NCBI GenBank assembly: GCA_963556495.2
Contig: OY747705.1
Location: 39,313,298-39,377,297 of the forward strand
Direction of reading: 5' to 3'
Source: Valencia hispanica
Lineage: Eukaryota > Chordata > Actinopteri > Cyprinodontiformes > Valenciidae
DNA length: 64,000 nt
Part shown: piece by piece, positions 46,810 through 57,390 of the stretch
Numbering within the stretch: the first letter of the stretch is position 1
Layout: the number at the start of each line of letters is the position of its first letter
The notes under the pieces: generated by a model
Database searches by the model: none
What the model saw: the letters and a program-made list of their open reading frames with translations, nothing else
What the model was told of the DNA's origin: nothing
Translations under genes and position numbers: made by a program

Positions 46810-47740
46810 AGTGTGTCACAACATTATATATTTATCAAAGAGGGTGAAAACATTACAAAAATTGGAGATCGGAAATTGGCCATAGATTTCAAGTTGGAGC
46901 ATTTCAATTTTGAAATAAATGAACATGCGACAAACAAAGCTGAACACGGACCGCAATTTTATATTTCCACCATGTGCAGTGAGCAATTAAGGAAAGTAAA
47001 AAAGGTTTCCAACGTTGTTTGAAAAGTGCAGCAAAGAACATCATCTTGGGGTCACCAAGTCTCCATAAAAACTGATAGATGGAAACTACATGCCAGCTGG
47101 TTGTTTGGTACTGATGCCAGGAAAAGCCTTTTCAGTCCTACAATTTTAAACATAAACATGTGGAGTTTGATCAACTCACCTGGGACTTTTACTGGAACTG
47201 TGTTATTTGAACTGATGAAACAAAGATTTCTGCTGTTCAGCAATTCAAGATGATAACAGGGTAAAACAAAAGATAAATGTGTGGAAAAGCACCTGATGCA
47301 CTCTGTTAAACACGGTAGGGAATCTGTGATGCTGGGGGGCTGTTTCTCCTTCAAAGGTTCTAGAAACCTTGTTAGAATGCATGGCCTCGGGAGCTCTTTA
47401 AAACCCGAGCACATCTGAGATAAAAAGTCAGGTTGCTCCTGGCAGAAAGCTGGGACTCTCATTTGGGTCTCTCAGGGGTAATGATCCAAAACATTTAGCC
47501 AAAATTATACAGAAATGGTTCACCAGACACAAAATCCACCTTCTTCTTCTTCTATGGTCATTTCAGTAACCAGAACTGAATCCTATAGACAACCAGTGGG
47601 CTGGGCTGTTGTCCTATGAGCACAAAGAATGCTATTAAAATTAGTGGTGTCAACAAGGTATCTGTGATTTTTTTAAACTATTGAATAAATGGACAGAAAC
47701 TATTGGTTGAACCTTTTTAAATTTCTAAGAGTGAAATTAT
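46810..47740 (+). mobile_element. Tc1-like transposon relic
   Basis: The transposase part is legible in pieces on the plus strand: VKHGRESVMLGGCFSFKGS-like at about 47299-47357, and GNDPKHLAKIIQKWFTRHK at about 47477-47535, then NPIDNQWAGLL near 47590. NDPKH keeps the second catalytic Asp block of the DD34E family. Frameshifts, a CTT expansion at 47540-47551 and missing ends mark it as dead. Confidence 0.6.
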
Positions 47741-49010
47741 GTTACTGCAATACCATGAGTAACTTCTTATATTATCACTTGTGAGTTGGGAACCTGTTTC
47801 GAAATGTCAGTCTTTCTATTGCCAACCTCTTTTACGTTCATGGCTGTTCTGCCTGTCTGAATCACAGGAAATGCAGCGTGCACTTGAAGACCGGTGGTCT
47901 GCCGAGCTTTTTAGTTGGGTCGAAGCTAACAGGTGGGGGAGTGATGTGGGGGGAGGGATTCGGTTCGCAAATAAGGCTTGTCCTGACCCCCCCCCACCGT
48001 CACTCAATTCACCCCAGGCTCTGTGGAGCAGCGTCACTGAGGAAAAGCCTCAGAAAATACAGCCCACCACATTCCACCAAAACAAACAAGCAGGGCCACC
48101 CAAATTTTTCAATTAGAGCCCCAGAAAAGGACAGGAAATGGATCAGCGTAGCCTTGCCCCTGTGCCCCCCCCCCCCCCCCCCCTCCCCACCTTCTTCTCT
48201 CCTGACTTTGGAGAAGTGAACGAGAAGGTGAGACAAAGTGCTCTAAGTGTGGCCCTCCTAGCATGGATATAAACACAAATCGCGGACATTTGCAGGACAC
48301 AGGGCCAAGCTTGCTGTTAACTTGTCAATCATCTCCTCTCTTTTCACTCTCACGTCCAATCAATCTGTTGAGCAAACACACATGCTGAAGTACTGTTTTC
48401 CCTGGTCAAACATATTTAAAGAGATTATGCTACAGCAATATTTGACAAAGGAACACAAAAGGGGATTAAACAAGCGCAAAAACTGTTGAGACTGAAAACA
48501 CTGCATTTAACGAGCCTTAAAAAGAGAGAGACAAAAGACCTTATACAACAACAGAGGCTCTTAATTAAAAGGTTCATAAAAGCAATGTTACAGCTGAAAC
48601 GGGGCCGTCTCGCTGCAATGTTTCTAAAATAGTTAGAAACAACTTTAAATAAACTATGATACAGTATATATATGCAGGTATATGGTTGGGACATTTACTG
48701 AACAGATTTTCTCCATGAGTAAGAGTAAACAAGAGGAACTTTTCCAATTCACACGAATAGCAACAAAACCTTTTACAAAAGTTGAAAGTCTAAAATTTAG
48801 GCTATGTTGAATTGTTTTAGCTTATCATAATCAAGTTAGACTACAGACCTAATAAATGCATAAAGGGACTTAAAATCAACATAACATTAAACCCATTTTA
48901 TAAATACAAAAAATTATTCAAAAAATGAGCACACACCAGAAAAATTCCCCTGAGAGACGAAACATTTACAGCAGCTATATTTATCGAAGCATAACAACTG
49001 AATATCATAA
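47741..49010. other. Intron 1, with a poly-C tract
   Basis: Poly-C of 19 bp at 48165-48183. No gene recognised. Confidence 0.55.
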
Positions 49011-49011
49011 C

Positions 49012-49195
49012 AGTCACCGCACAACACTTGTAAGCACTGTTGCCTTGTGCCATGAAAGTCCTGTGTATGAATCCCTGCAGCTCTGCATAGCGATTACATG
49101 CTTGGGTTCACTCCAGGTACTTCCTCTCAGTCCAAAATATATAGATGTCAGGGGGTTAATTTCACACGTCTATAGTTTAGGACCCCCTATTAAAG
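49012..49195. repeat. Degenerate fish dispersed repeat with tRNA-like B-box region
   Basis: TAAGCACTGTTGCCTTGTG, AAAGTCCTGTGTATGAATCC, GGGTTCACTCCAGGTACTTC, CTCAGTCCAAAATATA, GGGGTTAATT resemble a very common teleost repeat with a GGTTCGAATCC-type box, here decayed. Confidence 0.5.
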
Positions 49196-49425
49196 ATTCA
49201 CTCATTCATGTCTAATCTAAGTTTGGATCCCTAGGACTGCACTTAAGATGCAAAATTAAGCTTGTTTTACCTGTTAAACAAAAGATAAACATAGAAAAAA
49301 AAATTGTACAGCTAAGGAAATAGCTACGACACGCCTTCCCCCTAAAACAGAGGTCACTAATAGGCGGGCCGCAGTCTGGACCGAAATGCTGTCTCATGCA
49401 GACCCGAGCCGAATGCCAAAACAGA

Positions 49426-52400
49426 ATTCAATTCAATTCAAAAATACTTTATTGATCCCAGAGGGAAATTAAGTGTTGGTATAGCTCATATAATTAATTC
49501 TTTAAGGAGTTGTTATAGATGATGATGGCTGTGGGCAGGAAGGATTTCCTGTAGCGGTCTGTATTGCAGCGAGAAGAAGCCTCCGACTGAAGACGCTCTG
49601 TTGTTGTATGACTGTCTCAGGAAGAGGATGCTCAGGGTTGTCCATAATTTCTTTGCTTTTATGAAGAATCCTTCTTTGCATCATCATCTCCAGATTTTCC
49701 ACAGTTTTCCCAAGAACAGAACCAGCCTTCTTTATCAGGTTGTTTAGCCTATTTAAGTCCCTGGCTCTGATGCTGCTACCCCAACAGATGACGGAAGAGA
49801 TTACACTCTCCACAACAGACTTGTAGAAGATCTCCAGCATCTTGCTGCAAACCTTGAAGGACCCAAGCTTCCTCAAGAAGTACAGTCTGCTCTGTCCCTT
49901 CTTGTAGACGGTTTCACTGTTGCACCTCCAGTCCAGTCTGTTGTCAAGGTGAACTCCGAGGTATTTATATTCTTCAACCACCTCCACTTCTTCTCCCATG
50001 ATGGAAACAGTTTTTGACTTATCCCTGTTTCTTCTGAAATCTACAATCATCTCCTTTGTTTTGTTCACATTCAAGGTGAGACGATTGTTTCCACACCATG
50101 TCACAAAGCGGTCCACCAGCTCTCTGTATTCAGCTTCTTGTCCATCTCTGATACACCCGACAATTGCAGAGTCATCTGAGTATTTCTGCAGATGACTCTC
50201 TGATTTGTACTGGAAGTCTGAGGTGTACAGAGTGAAAAGGAATGGTGAGAGTACGGTCCCCTGTGGTGCTCCTGTGCTGCTGACCACCTGGTTTGGCACA
50301 CAATTTTTCATTCTCACAAATTGTGGTCTGTTGGTCAGGTAGTCATTGATCCAGGCGATTGTTGAGGGCTCCACCTGTGTCTTCAGGAGTTTCTGACAAA
50401 GCAAATCAGGCTGAATTGTGTTAAATGCACTGGAGAAATCAAAGAACATGATCCTTACAGTGCTGGCTGCTTTGTCCAGATGACAGTGGGTTGGTTGAAG
50501 TAGGTGGATGATGGCATCTTCAACTCCAACTCCACAGCGATAAGCAAACTGCAGTGGGTCCTGATACGTTCTTGTTTGCTTAATCAGGGGTGCCAACAGG
50601 AGTCTCTCCAGGACCTTCATGATGTGGGATGTCAGGGCAACAGGTCTAAAGTCATTGATGACTGATGAGTTATTTTGGGTACTGGAACAAGACAGGATGT
50701 CTTCCACAACACTGGAACCTTCTCCTGAGTTAGGCTAAGGTTGAAGAGGTGCTGGAGAATCCCACAGAGCTGCTCAGCACAGGCCTTCAGGACTCTGGGG
50801 CTGACACCATCTGGACCTGCCGCCTTGTTCCGGTTCAGTTTCTCCAGCTGCCTATTCACCTGACTTTTGGAGACAGACAAGTGGGAGGGGGAGGCAAAGG
50901 GGGTAGCAGAATTTCCTAACTTGGTTGAAGTCAAACTTGTGGAATTAGAAGAGTCCATGGCTGAGGTGAAGGATAAAACATCCGAGGTGTAACAGGAAAG
51001 CTGTTGATCAGAGGAGAGTGGGATGTCTGTTTGGCTGGGAACAGGAGACGGGGGTGCTGAGCTAGTTCCTGAACTGAACCTGTTGAAGAATGTGTTCAGT
51101 TCATTGGCTCTGTCCAGACTTCCATCTATCCAATCCTTCCTGTCCTTAAAGCCTGTGATCTTTCTCATTCCTGACCAGACATCTCTGATATTGTTCCTCT
51201 GTAGTTTGTTATCCAGCTTCTTCCCCTATGCCTCCTTGCTGTCTCTGATCTTGACTTTAAGTTGCTTCTGTATACTCCTCAATAATTCACTGTCTCCCTC
51301 CCTGAAGGCTCTTTTTTTCTTGTTTAGCAGTTCCTTCAGGTCACTGGTGATCCAGGGTTTGTTATTAGGGAAGCATCTCACTGTTCTGGTGGGGATGATG
51401 TTGTCCACACAGAAGTTTATATAGTCAGTCACACACTCAGTCATGGCATTGATGTCCTCTCCATGTGCTTAGCAAAGATTCATCCAGTTTGTGGTTGCAA
51501 AACAACCCTGCAGGGCTTCTACAGCTTCCTGTGACCATTTTCTCACAGTTCGTTTTGTCACAGGTTGCCTCTGAACAAGGGGTTTATATTCTGAACAGAG
51601 AAAAACAAGATTGTGATCGGATTGTCCCAGAGGAGGTCTTGGTTTGGACATGTATGCATCCTTTACATCTGGATAAAACAAATCCAAGGTCCTGCTTTCT
51701 CTTGTAGAGCAGCTGACAAACTGTTGAAATGTTGGAAGTGCAGTAGAGAGCGAGGCATGATTAAAATCACCAGATATTGCCACAAATGCATTGGGGTGCT
51801 GTGTCTGTAGCTTAGCAACAACGGAACTGATGACATCACATGCAGTGTCGGCAACGGCTGAAGGTGGAATGTAAACAACTGCCAAAATTACACTGGTGAA
51901 CTCTCTTGGTAAATAATATGGACGAAAACTCACTGCCAAGAGTTCGACATCTGGGCTGCAGAGATGACACTTCACAGTAACATGTCCTGGGTGACACCAT
52001 CTGTTGTTGACAAGCACTGCTACTCCACCACCTTTTCTTTTTCTGCTCGTCTTCAGATCTCTGTCTACTCATACAGTCAGGAAGCCTGGCAGACAGACGT
52101 TTGAGTCGGGGATATGATCCAGCAGCCACGTCTCAGTAAAACACATAACACTGCATTCACGGTACTCTGGCTGAGTCCTTGTAAGGGCTTGGAGTTCATC
52201 CATCTTGTTAGCCAGTGATATTACGTTGCCCATTATGATCGATGGAAGAGATGGCTTGAACTTCCTCTTTCTCTGTCTCCTTTTTGCTCTTGCTCTGCAA
52301 CCACGTCTCCTCCTTATCAACTCATCAGGGATTTGTGGTTTCAGTTGAGGTATTATTTCAGCTTTTGCGATGTTAATCAGCTGCTCCCGGCTGTAAACTA

Positions 52401-52440
52401 CATTGTTGCCATGGTTACGCATTATAACAAATTGTCAAAA
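49426..52440 (-). mobile_element. Nearly full-length Rex1-type LINE
   Basis: The minus-strand element ends at its 3' side in TTTCCCTCTGGGATCAATAA, AGTATTTTTG, AATTGAATTGAATT, the characteristic Rex1-type tail with short ATTCA units. Its single long ORF covers endonuclease and RT over about 2.9 kb. The 5' limit is placed near 52440 and is approximate. Confidence 0.8.
49502..52422 (-). pseudogene. Rex1-type ORF: endonuclease and reverse transcriptase
   Basis: From ATG at 52422 one frame runs to about 50665 interrupted only by three nonsense codons (TGA about 52069, TAA about 51469, TAG about 51226); a one-base-type frameshift near 50665 then leads to a clean 401-codon RT frame. Endonuclease signs: CFTETWLLDHIPDSNVC, AISGDFNHASL, GQSDHNLVF. 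RT signs: INDFRPVALTSHIMKVLER, MFFDFSSAFNTIQP, STGAPQGTVLSPFLFTLY, QKYSDDSAIVGC (catalytic YxDD as YSDD), NVNKTKEMIVDF, YKYLGVHLDNRLDW. The C-terminal part is complete to a natural-looking stop. Low damage suggests a fairly young insertion. Confidence 0.85.
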
Positions 52441-52524
52441 AGGGAAACATTTACAGCAAAAATCCTTCCAGCTTCACAGCACCAAAAACTAGAAAGTATT
52501 CAGGTCAAAAAAATGCAATCTTCT

Positions 52525-52997
52525 TTAAAGGAGTCATGACCTGTAATTTTCACTTTTCCATGAGAAAAAAATGTATGTTATGATTGCCTAACGATTATAC
52601 ATGGCCCGGGAAGCCGATATTTAAAAGTGAAGCGTTTGCAATTGAAACGGTAAGGCTGTGTTTTTATTGCTCTGCTGTGTGTAACAAACAGCAGCTAACT
52701 GCTAATGTGGCTATCGTATGCTAGCGAGAGTAGTAGATATGGGTTAGATATGCTGAAGCGTTACCTGCGGTGTCCTTCCTGCCACCAATCAACGCGCCCC
52801 TCATTTGCATTATTACAATGACCGTCCACGACAGCCAAAGTATCGCATCAGATCTCGCGAGACAATTATGCCTTCAGAAATAAGGGTCAGAGGAGCTCTG
52901 TGTTTATTTTTTTCACTTTTTTTGTTTTTTAGAAGAGCCTGAAAGACTATAATAGAGAGTGGGTATCGAAGATAATACTAGGTTATGACACCTTTAA
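52525..52997. mobile_element. TTAA-ended non-autonomous DNA element (473 bp)
   Basis: Inverted ends TTAAAGGAGTCATGACCT (52525-52542) and AGGTTATGACACCTTTAA (52980-52997), 16 of 18 paired. TTAA at each edge as in the element at 23871-24408, but with different terminal sequence after TTAAAG. No coding capacity recognised. Confidence 0.65.
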
Positions 52998-53578
52998 GAA
53001 AAAAGAGGAACCAATGTACAAAAAACCAAAACTTAATATGTAGCCAACAGTGCCAATCCAACATGCAGCCACCCAGAGCAGCGCAATTCTAGAAATGACC
53101 ATTTATAACCTTAATGAGCGGTTCTGGCCGGCGCAGCTTTTTCGTTCTTTACGGCAGTGTTGTAGTGTCCATGAAAACCCGCAGGCCAATGGTATGTGAG
53201 TTTTGCCATACCACGTGATACCACCAAAGCCAATAAGCATTTTGCATGCCAGCCGGGAAACTTTAGAAAAAAAATTTATAGCGAAGCGTAGCAACAAATA
53301 AACAGAGAGATACCGGCCAAAATAAAGAGAAATATCACAGCGGAGAGGAGATAATCAGGCGGCCAGAAGGAGAAATGTCAGCAGAGAAAGTTTGAGCTAC
53401 AGACTGAGAGAGGGAGAAACAGGCAGAGAGGAGGAGAAATACTGGCGGTGAGGAGTGATACAGGTAGAGAAAAGGAGAAACAGAGGGGTGAGACAGAGGA
53501 AAAGAAAAAAACTGATAGTTGATACGGAGAAGGGGAGAGAAACAGGCAAGTGAAACGGTACAAGTAGAAAAATAACAA

Positions 53579-53791
53579 ATGGCAGCCTCTAAAAAACGCA
53601 AAGTGGACAGTGAAAATAGAGCATTTAATCCGGAATGGACAGAGTCCTTTCTCTTTGTACTTCCCACCTGTGACACAAAACCTGTTTGTCTCATATGTTC
53701 AGAAACTGTGGCACTTATTAAAAGTGGCAACGTGAAACGCCATTATGAGACAAAACATACAAGTTTTGAACAATCAATCTTTTTAGTTTGA
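53579..53791 (+). pseudogene. hAT transposase N-terminal ORF with BED-type finger
   Basis: ATG at 53579 opens MAASKKRKVDSENRAFNPEW, then TESFLFVLPT and a finger CLICSETVALIKSGNVKRHY followed by ETKH: two Cys and two His at BED spacing. Opening MAxKKRKVD and the NVKRHYETKH block match hAT transposases of the group that also gave rise to several host ZBED/GTF2IRD2-like proteins. The ORF stops after 70 codons exactly where the tandem duplication begins, so the catalytic core is missing. Confidence 0.7.
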
Positions 53792-54222
53792 GACAGTTTA
53801 GTCCTCATTTGAAAAAGAAAAATGTAAAAATTAATTATTTCTACATTTGTTTTCTGAAGTTAATTTGTGAACATGCACAGTTGCCATGTCTTATTTTCTT
53901 ATTTACATGTTAGTTGCCCTACTTTTATATTTAGTAAATGAGAGAACATTACACACTTGAGAAATCATACGTACATGTTCAGCACTTTGTTATGTGACAA
54001 TAAATGTTTCAGACAGTTTCTTTCAGTCCACATTCGAAAAATAAAAAATATAAAAATTAAGCTTTTCCTACATTTATTGTTTTCTGAAGTTAGTTTGTGA
54101 ACATGCACAGTTGCTATGTCTTTTTTTTTACATGTTATCCTACTTTTATTTAGTAAATGAGAGAACATTACACACTTGGGGAATCCTACATACATGTTCA
54201 GTACTTTGTGACAATAAATGTC
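53791..54222. repeat. Two-copy tandem duplication of about 215 bp
   Basis: Copy 1 53791-54010, copy 2 54011-54222. Shared blocks include AGACAGTTT, GTTTTCTGAAGTTA, TTTGTGAACATGCACAGTTG, TAGTAAATGAGAGAACATTA and GTGACAATAAATG. Copies differ by scattered substitutions and small gaps, so the duplication is not recent. Each copy ends in an AATAAA. Confidence 0.9.
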
Positions 54223-54420
54223 AAAAATATTTCAATAACACTGAAATAATTTCATTTGATTGACTAATCAAGAATGCAGATGTTGATACAAGTGCTAAAA
54301 TACATAAATATATAGTATCACACTAAATTGTAGGACATTATGATCTTCCGGACCTTGGCCTCAATAAATGTTCTCGGACCGAACCTCCTTAAATTTCATT
54401 TGATTACCCCTGCCCTAAAA

Positions 54421-55143
54421 GCTAGTCTTACCATCTTCGGCTGAAATGAAAAGCTTCTTGTTGCTATCTATTGTTCTCTGACATCAATCTGATGAAACGC
54501 TGCATAGCACACATGACCTGTAGCATCATGCTGAAAGTTTAAAACACAGCAGGTTTGGGTTAAAGCCAAAAAAATTGATGTTTGCAGTATTTAAAGAAAT
54601 ATCAACACTTAAATTAGTGAGCAAACTCCTTCTTAGAGAGAACTCATTTCGCAATCATTCAGCAAGCACCCCACCGAATTTACCGTGAAACATTCACGGC
54701 TTCTGAGAAGTAATTGGCATGTTCTGTAACACAACCATGGCCATATAACTTTAGATTTTTACAGAATTTGAACAGAGCTTGGCATAGCTAACTATCCGGT
54801 CGTAAACTCAAAGCAAAACGACCCTTCAGCCACTTCAACTCCACTACCTACAAACACTGTTACGTTACAGTCAGCCAGAACAAGAGATCAAGATAACTAA
54901 AGGGTGACTTTAAATTAAAAACATCAAAAACAGTCGCTTTGTTGACTAATTTGACAGCTAACTTTAGCCTGAGCTAACATCCGCTAATAGGTGGATTTCA
55001 TTTAATAGAAGATAAACAGTGCCTGTCATTCGCCTTCGCTGAAACCCCATAAAGTTTATTTTCCGCTGAGTTCGGTAATATAATCATTGTCACAATATTA
55101 GCAGCTAACAAGGAAGGAATATTTTAGAAAAATTGGGACTCAC
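54421..55143. other. Start of exoc2 intron 1, no recognisable feature
   Basis: Mixed sequence directly downstream of the candidate first exon; GCTAACAT/AGCTAAC words recur at 54950-55110. Confidence 0.45.
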
Positions 55144-55200
55144 AGGTAATAACGGATCGTCTGCCTAGACTGCTTCCTGTTTTCTGTTACTTCCGGTCTT
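55144..55200 (-). promoter_or_regulatory. exoc2: Candidate exoc2 promoter and noncoding exon 1
   Basis: On the minus strand this stretch carries a perfect ETS-type site ACCGGAAGT (55189-55197) and a second GGAAG (72-78 of the same hundred), followed within 50 bp by a strong donor ACCT|GTGAGT (exon end 55144). ETS sites at TATA-less start sites of housekeeping genes are common. Exon 2 carries 5' UTR behind a proper acceptor, so an upstream noncoding exon must exist; this is the best candidate found. Not proven: no CpG island is obvious and the start site is not defined. Confidence 0.4.
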
Positions 55201-56189
55201 CCAGGGCCTTCAAAATAAATCAAAAAATAAAATCAGTGTAAGGTTTCGAGTAGCCTATTTATGAATTATTTTTATAACATAGAAATGAAAAAATATATTA
55301 AATTAGCTAAAAGCAAAAAATGAATAAAAATATTGGGATTTTTTATGTGATTGAACTGATTTAATGATACAGTTTTATTTGACTGATTGTACAGTAGAAC
55401 TGACTAGTATGAAACTGAACAAATTGAAAGTTTTATGCCAACTTCGATTCGGAAAATTGGTGTTTCAAATATAAAAGACTACAAGCTTTGTAGTCAGGTG
55501 CCTTTACACTTTTGAGCACGTTTGTTTTAATTAATTGTTCATTGCCATCTAACTTAAACACTCATTCAAATAAATTGATATAAACGGGTTTTCAGCAATC
55601 TAACGATGTGTCTTGTCAGAATAGAGTCTGTGCAAAAAGAAAAACAACCTGCATTCTTCTTTGGAGAGTCTGATGTACTTCGTGCAAGAACGCTGGAGCC
55701 CAGTGGGAGCTCTGCTCTTTCCTCATCTCTATTTTCACGGTGCATCACTGAGGTATTTCCACTTGTTCTGGGAAAGTCGCAGCATCATTAGAAATGCAAC
55801 CGAGACCACCCAGACTCACACTGGAGCACCGATACCATTACATTTATCTCACCAAATTGTGCAGGGCAGAAAGACTTTCTGTGATAAGGCAAGGCCCAGT
55901 CCCCAAGGAAACCACATTGTCCAATTACACGGGGTAATCTGATAATTGAGGGATCAAACTGTGACTTGGGAGTTTGCACAGATGCTGATGTCACACAGAG
56001 GCTGTTTGTCTACATAAACATCTACTTAACAGCAATGACGATGGAAGATTTTGATCTTATTCTCAGCGGTACAGCCATTGCCAGTGAATGAGAGCAACAG
56101 TGGTAGCCTACTGTATATCACACATATGCTGTGGTGAAGGGACAATCTAACGTTGGCATATTTTACTGTATACTCATACCCATTGGACT
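55201..56189. other. Upstream region of exoc2
   Basis: No gene recognised. 55780-56000 has balanced composition and could include conserved noncoding sequence; not testable here. Confidence 0.45.
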
Positions 56190-57390
56190 TCTCTACATCT
56201 TATTCAGCTACAACAGCAGACTCCCATTAATTTTATTGGGATTTTATTTGAGTGACCAAACCAAAATAGCACTCAATTATTAAGTGGGCCAAAAAGAAAA
56301 TAATATTCAAATAGTTATACAAAAAAGAAGCAAAAATCGGACATGTGTTTGGCCCTTTTTTACTCCTACCGCTAAATAAAATCCAGTGCAACCAATCGCC
56401 TGTAGGAGTTACCTAATCAGTTATTAGTGTCCACCTGTGTGAAATCTAATCTCAGTTTAAAAACAGCTATTCCGTGATAACCTCAAAGTTTTTTTTAGAG
56501 AACATTAGTGAACAAACAGAATCCCGAAGACCGAGGAACACACCACACAGGTCAGGTATAAAGCTCCAAGTAAGTTTAAATCAGATTGAAACTTTAAAAC
56601 CATATTTCAAGCTTTCGACATCTCACACAGAGAAGCAGCCAAGAAGAAGCTTATGGTAACTTTGGAGGAGATGTTTACTGCTCAGGTTAACAGAATTTGT
56701 TAACATGACAACTATTAGTCCTGCACTCCATAAAAGTTGGATTGCTGGAAGTGTGGCAAGAAGAAAGCACTTGCTGGAAGAAAGCCATGAGAAGTCCATG
56801 TAGGGGACACAGCAAACATGTGGGAAAACAGTGCTTTGGTCAGATGAGACAAAATGTATGGTACATTTCCTTGCACACAAACAAAAATGCTGTGTCTAGG
56901 GGAAAACTGACACACCTTGAACACACCATCCACATGATGAAGCAAGGCACCAGCCGCTTTTCTTCAACAGTGACAGAGAAGCTGGTCAGCATTGATGGGA
57001 AGATGAATAGAGGGAAATACACGGCGATCCTGGAAGAATACCTGTTGCACACTGAAAAAATACTAAAGACGGGGCAGAGGTTCACCTTCCAGCAGGGCAG
57101 CAACAAACATACAGCCAGAGCTTTAATGAAATGGTTTAGATTAAAGAATATTAATGTGCTGGAATGACCCAGTCAAAATCCAGACACAAGTCTAATTGAG
57201 AACCTATGGCAAGACTTCCATGCCACTGTTTGTCTGTATTTTTTAACAATATATTATTTTCCGTTTACTTCAGTGTGTACTAGTTTGCTTTGGTACATCA
57301 AATGCAATTTCAATAAAATACAAAGAAGCTTGTGCTTGTAATGCAACAAAATGGGATAACAACTGAGTATGAACACTTTTGCAAGGTATG
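56190..57390 (+). mobile_element. Tc1-like transposon relic
   Basis: Contains the same landmarks as 31735-32254 (TTTTATTGGGATTTTAT, AGAGAACATTAGTGAACAAA, CTGGTCAGATGAGA-type) and a longer transposase segment. Terminal inverted repeats could not be fixed; the right end is near ATGAACACTTTTGCAAGG at about 57368-57385. Confidence 0.7.
56560..57240 (+). pseudogene. Tc1-like DD34E transposase relic
   Basis: After several early frame breaks, 56742-57167 is open and reads YTAILEEYLLHTEKILKTGQ, RFTFQQGSNKHTARALMKWF, RLKNINVLE, followed in frame after a stop by PSQNPDTSLIENLWQDF (57171-57225). The block normally QQDNxPKHT reads QQGSNKHT here, so the second catalytic Asp is lost; IENLW keeps the Glu. 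The helix-turn-helix half is badly degraded. Non-functional. Confidence 0.75.

Larger units (their letters stand above)
49348..54412 (+). mobile_element. 5.07-kb hAT insertion with nested elements, exact target duplication
   Basis: Left end CAGAGGTCACTAATAGG, right end (read inward) CAGGGGTAATCAAATG. The 8-bp flanks ccctaaaa at 49340-49347 and 54413-54420 are identical, so both ends belong to one insertion. Inside: a Rex1 LINE (49426-about 52440), a TTAA-ended element (52525-52997), a BED-finger ORF (53579-53791) and a 215-bp tandem duplication (53791-54222). Without the nested elements the hAT is about 1.5 kb and lacks the transposase core. It lies in exoc2 intron 1. Confidence 0.85.
8037..55200 (-). 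other. exoc2: exoc2 (SEC5) gene span, partial
   Basis: Exocyst complex component 2 is one of the eight exocyst subunits, which tether secretory vesicles to the plasma membrane; its N-terminal TIG domain is an effector site for RalA/RalB. Ten coding exons on the minus strand (ends 37056 to 8037) join with matching phases into 1189 nt, about 396 codons, without a stop. The vertebrate protein is about 924 residues, so more than half of it lies left of the window. Intron sizes from 5' to 3' are about 18.0 (inferred), 3.9, 1.7, 2.7, 1.9, 7.5, 2.8, 4.5, 0.11 and 2.7 kb, then more than 8 kb. The coding part is firm by family similarity; the first exon and the 5' limit are inferred. Confidence 0.93.

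Noticed and set aside
47781..48219. Overlapping open frames of 111 and 113 codons around a poly-C tract
   Set aside because: No family resemblance, low-complexity content (Pro/Gly runs from poly-C) and no splice context.
51023..51424. 133-codon plus-strand open frame
   Set aside because: Antisense shadow of the Rex1-type ORF.
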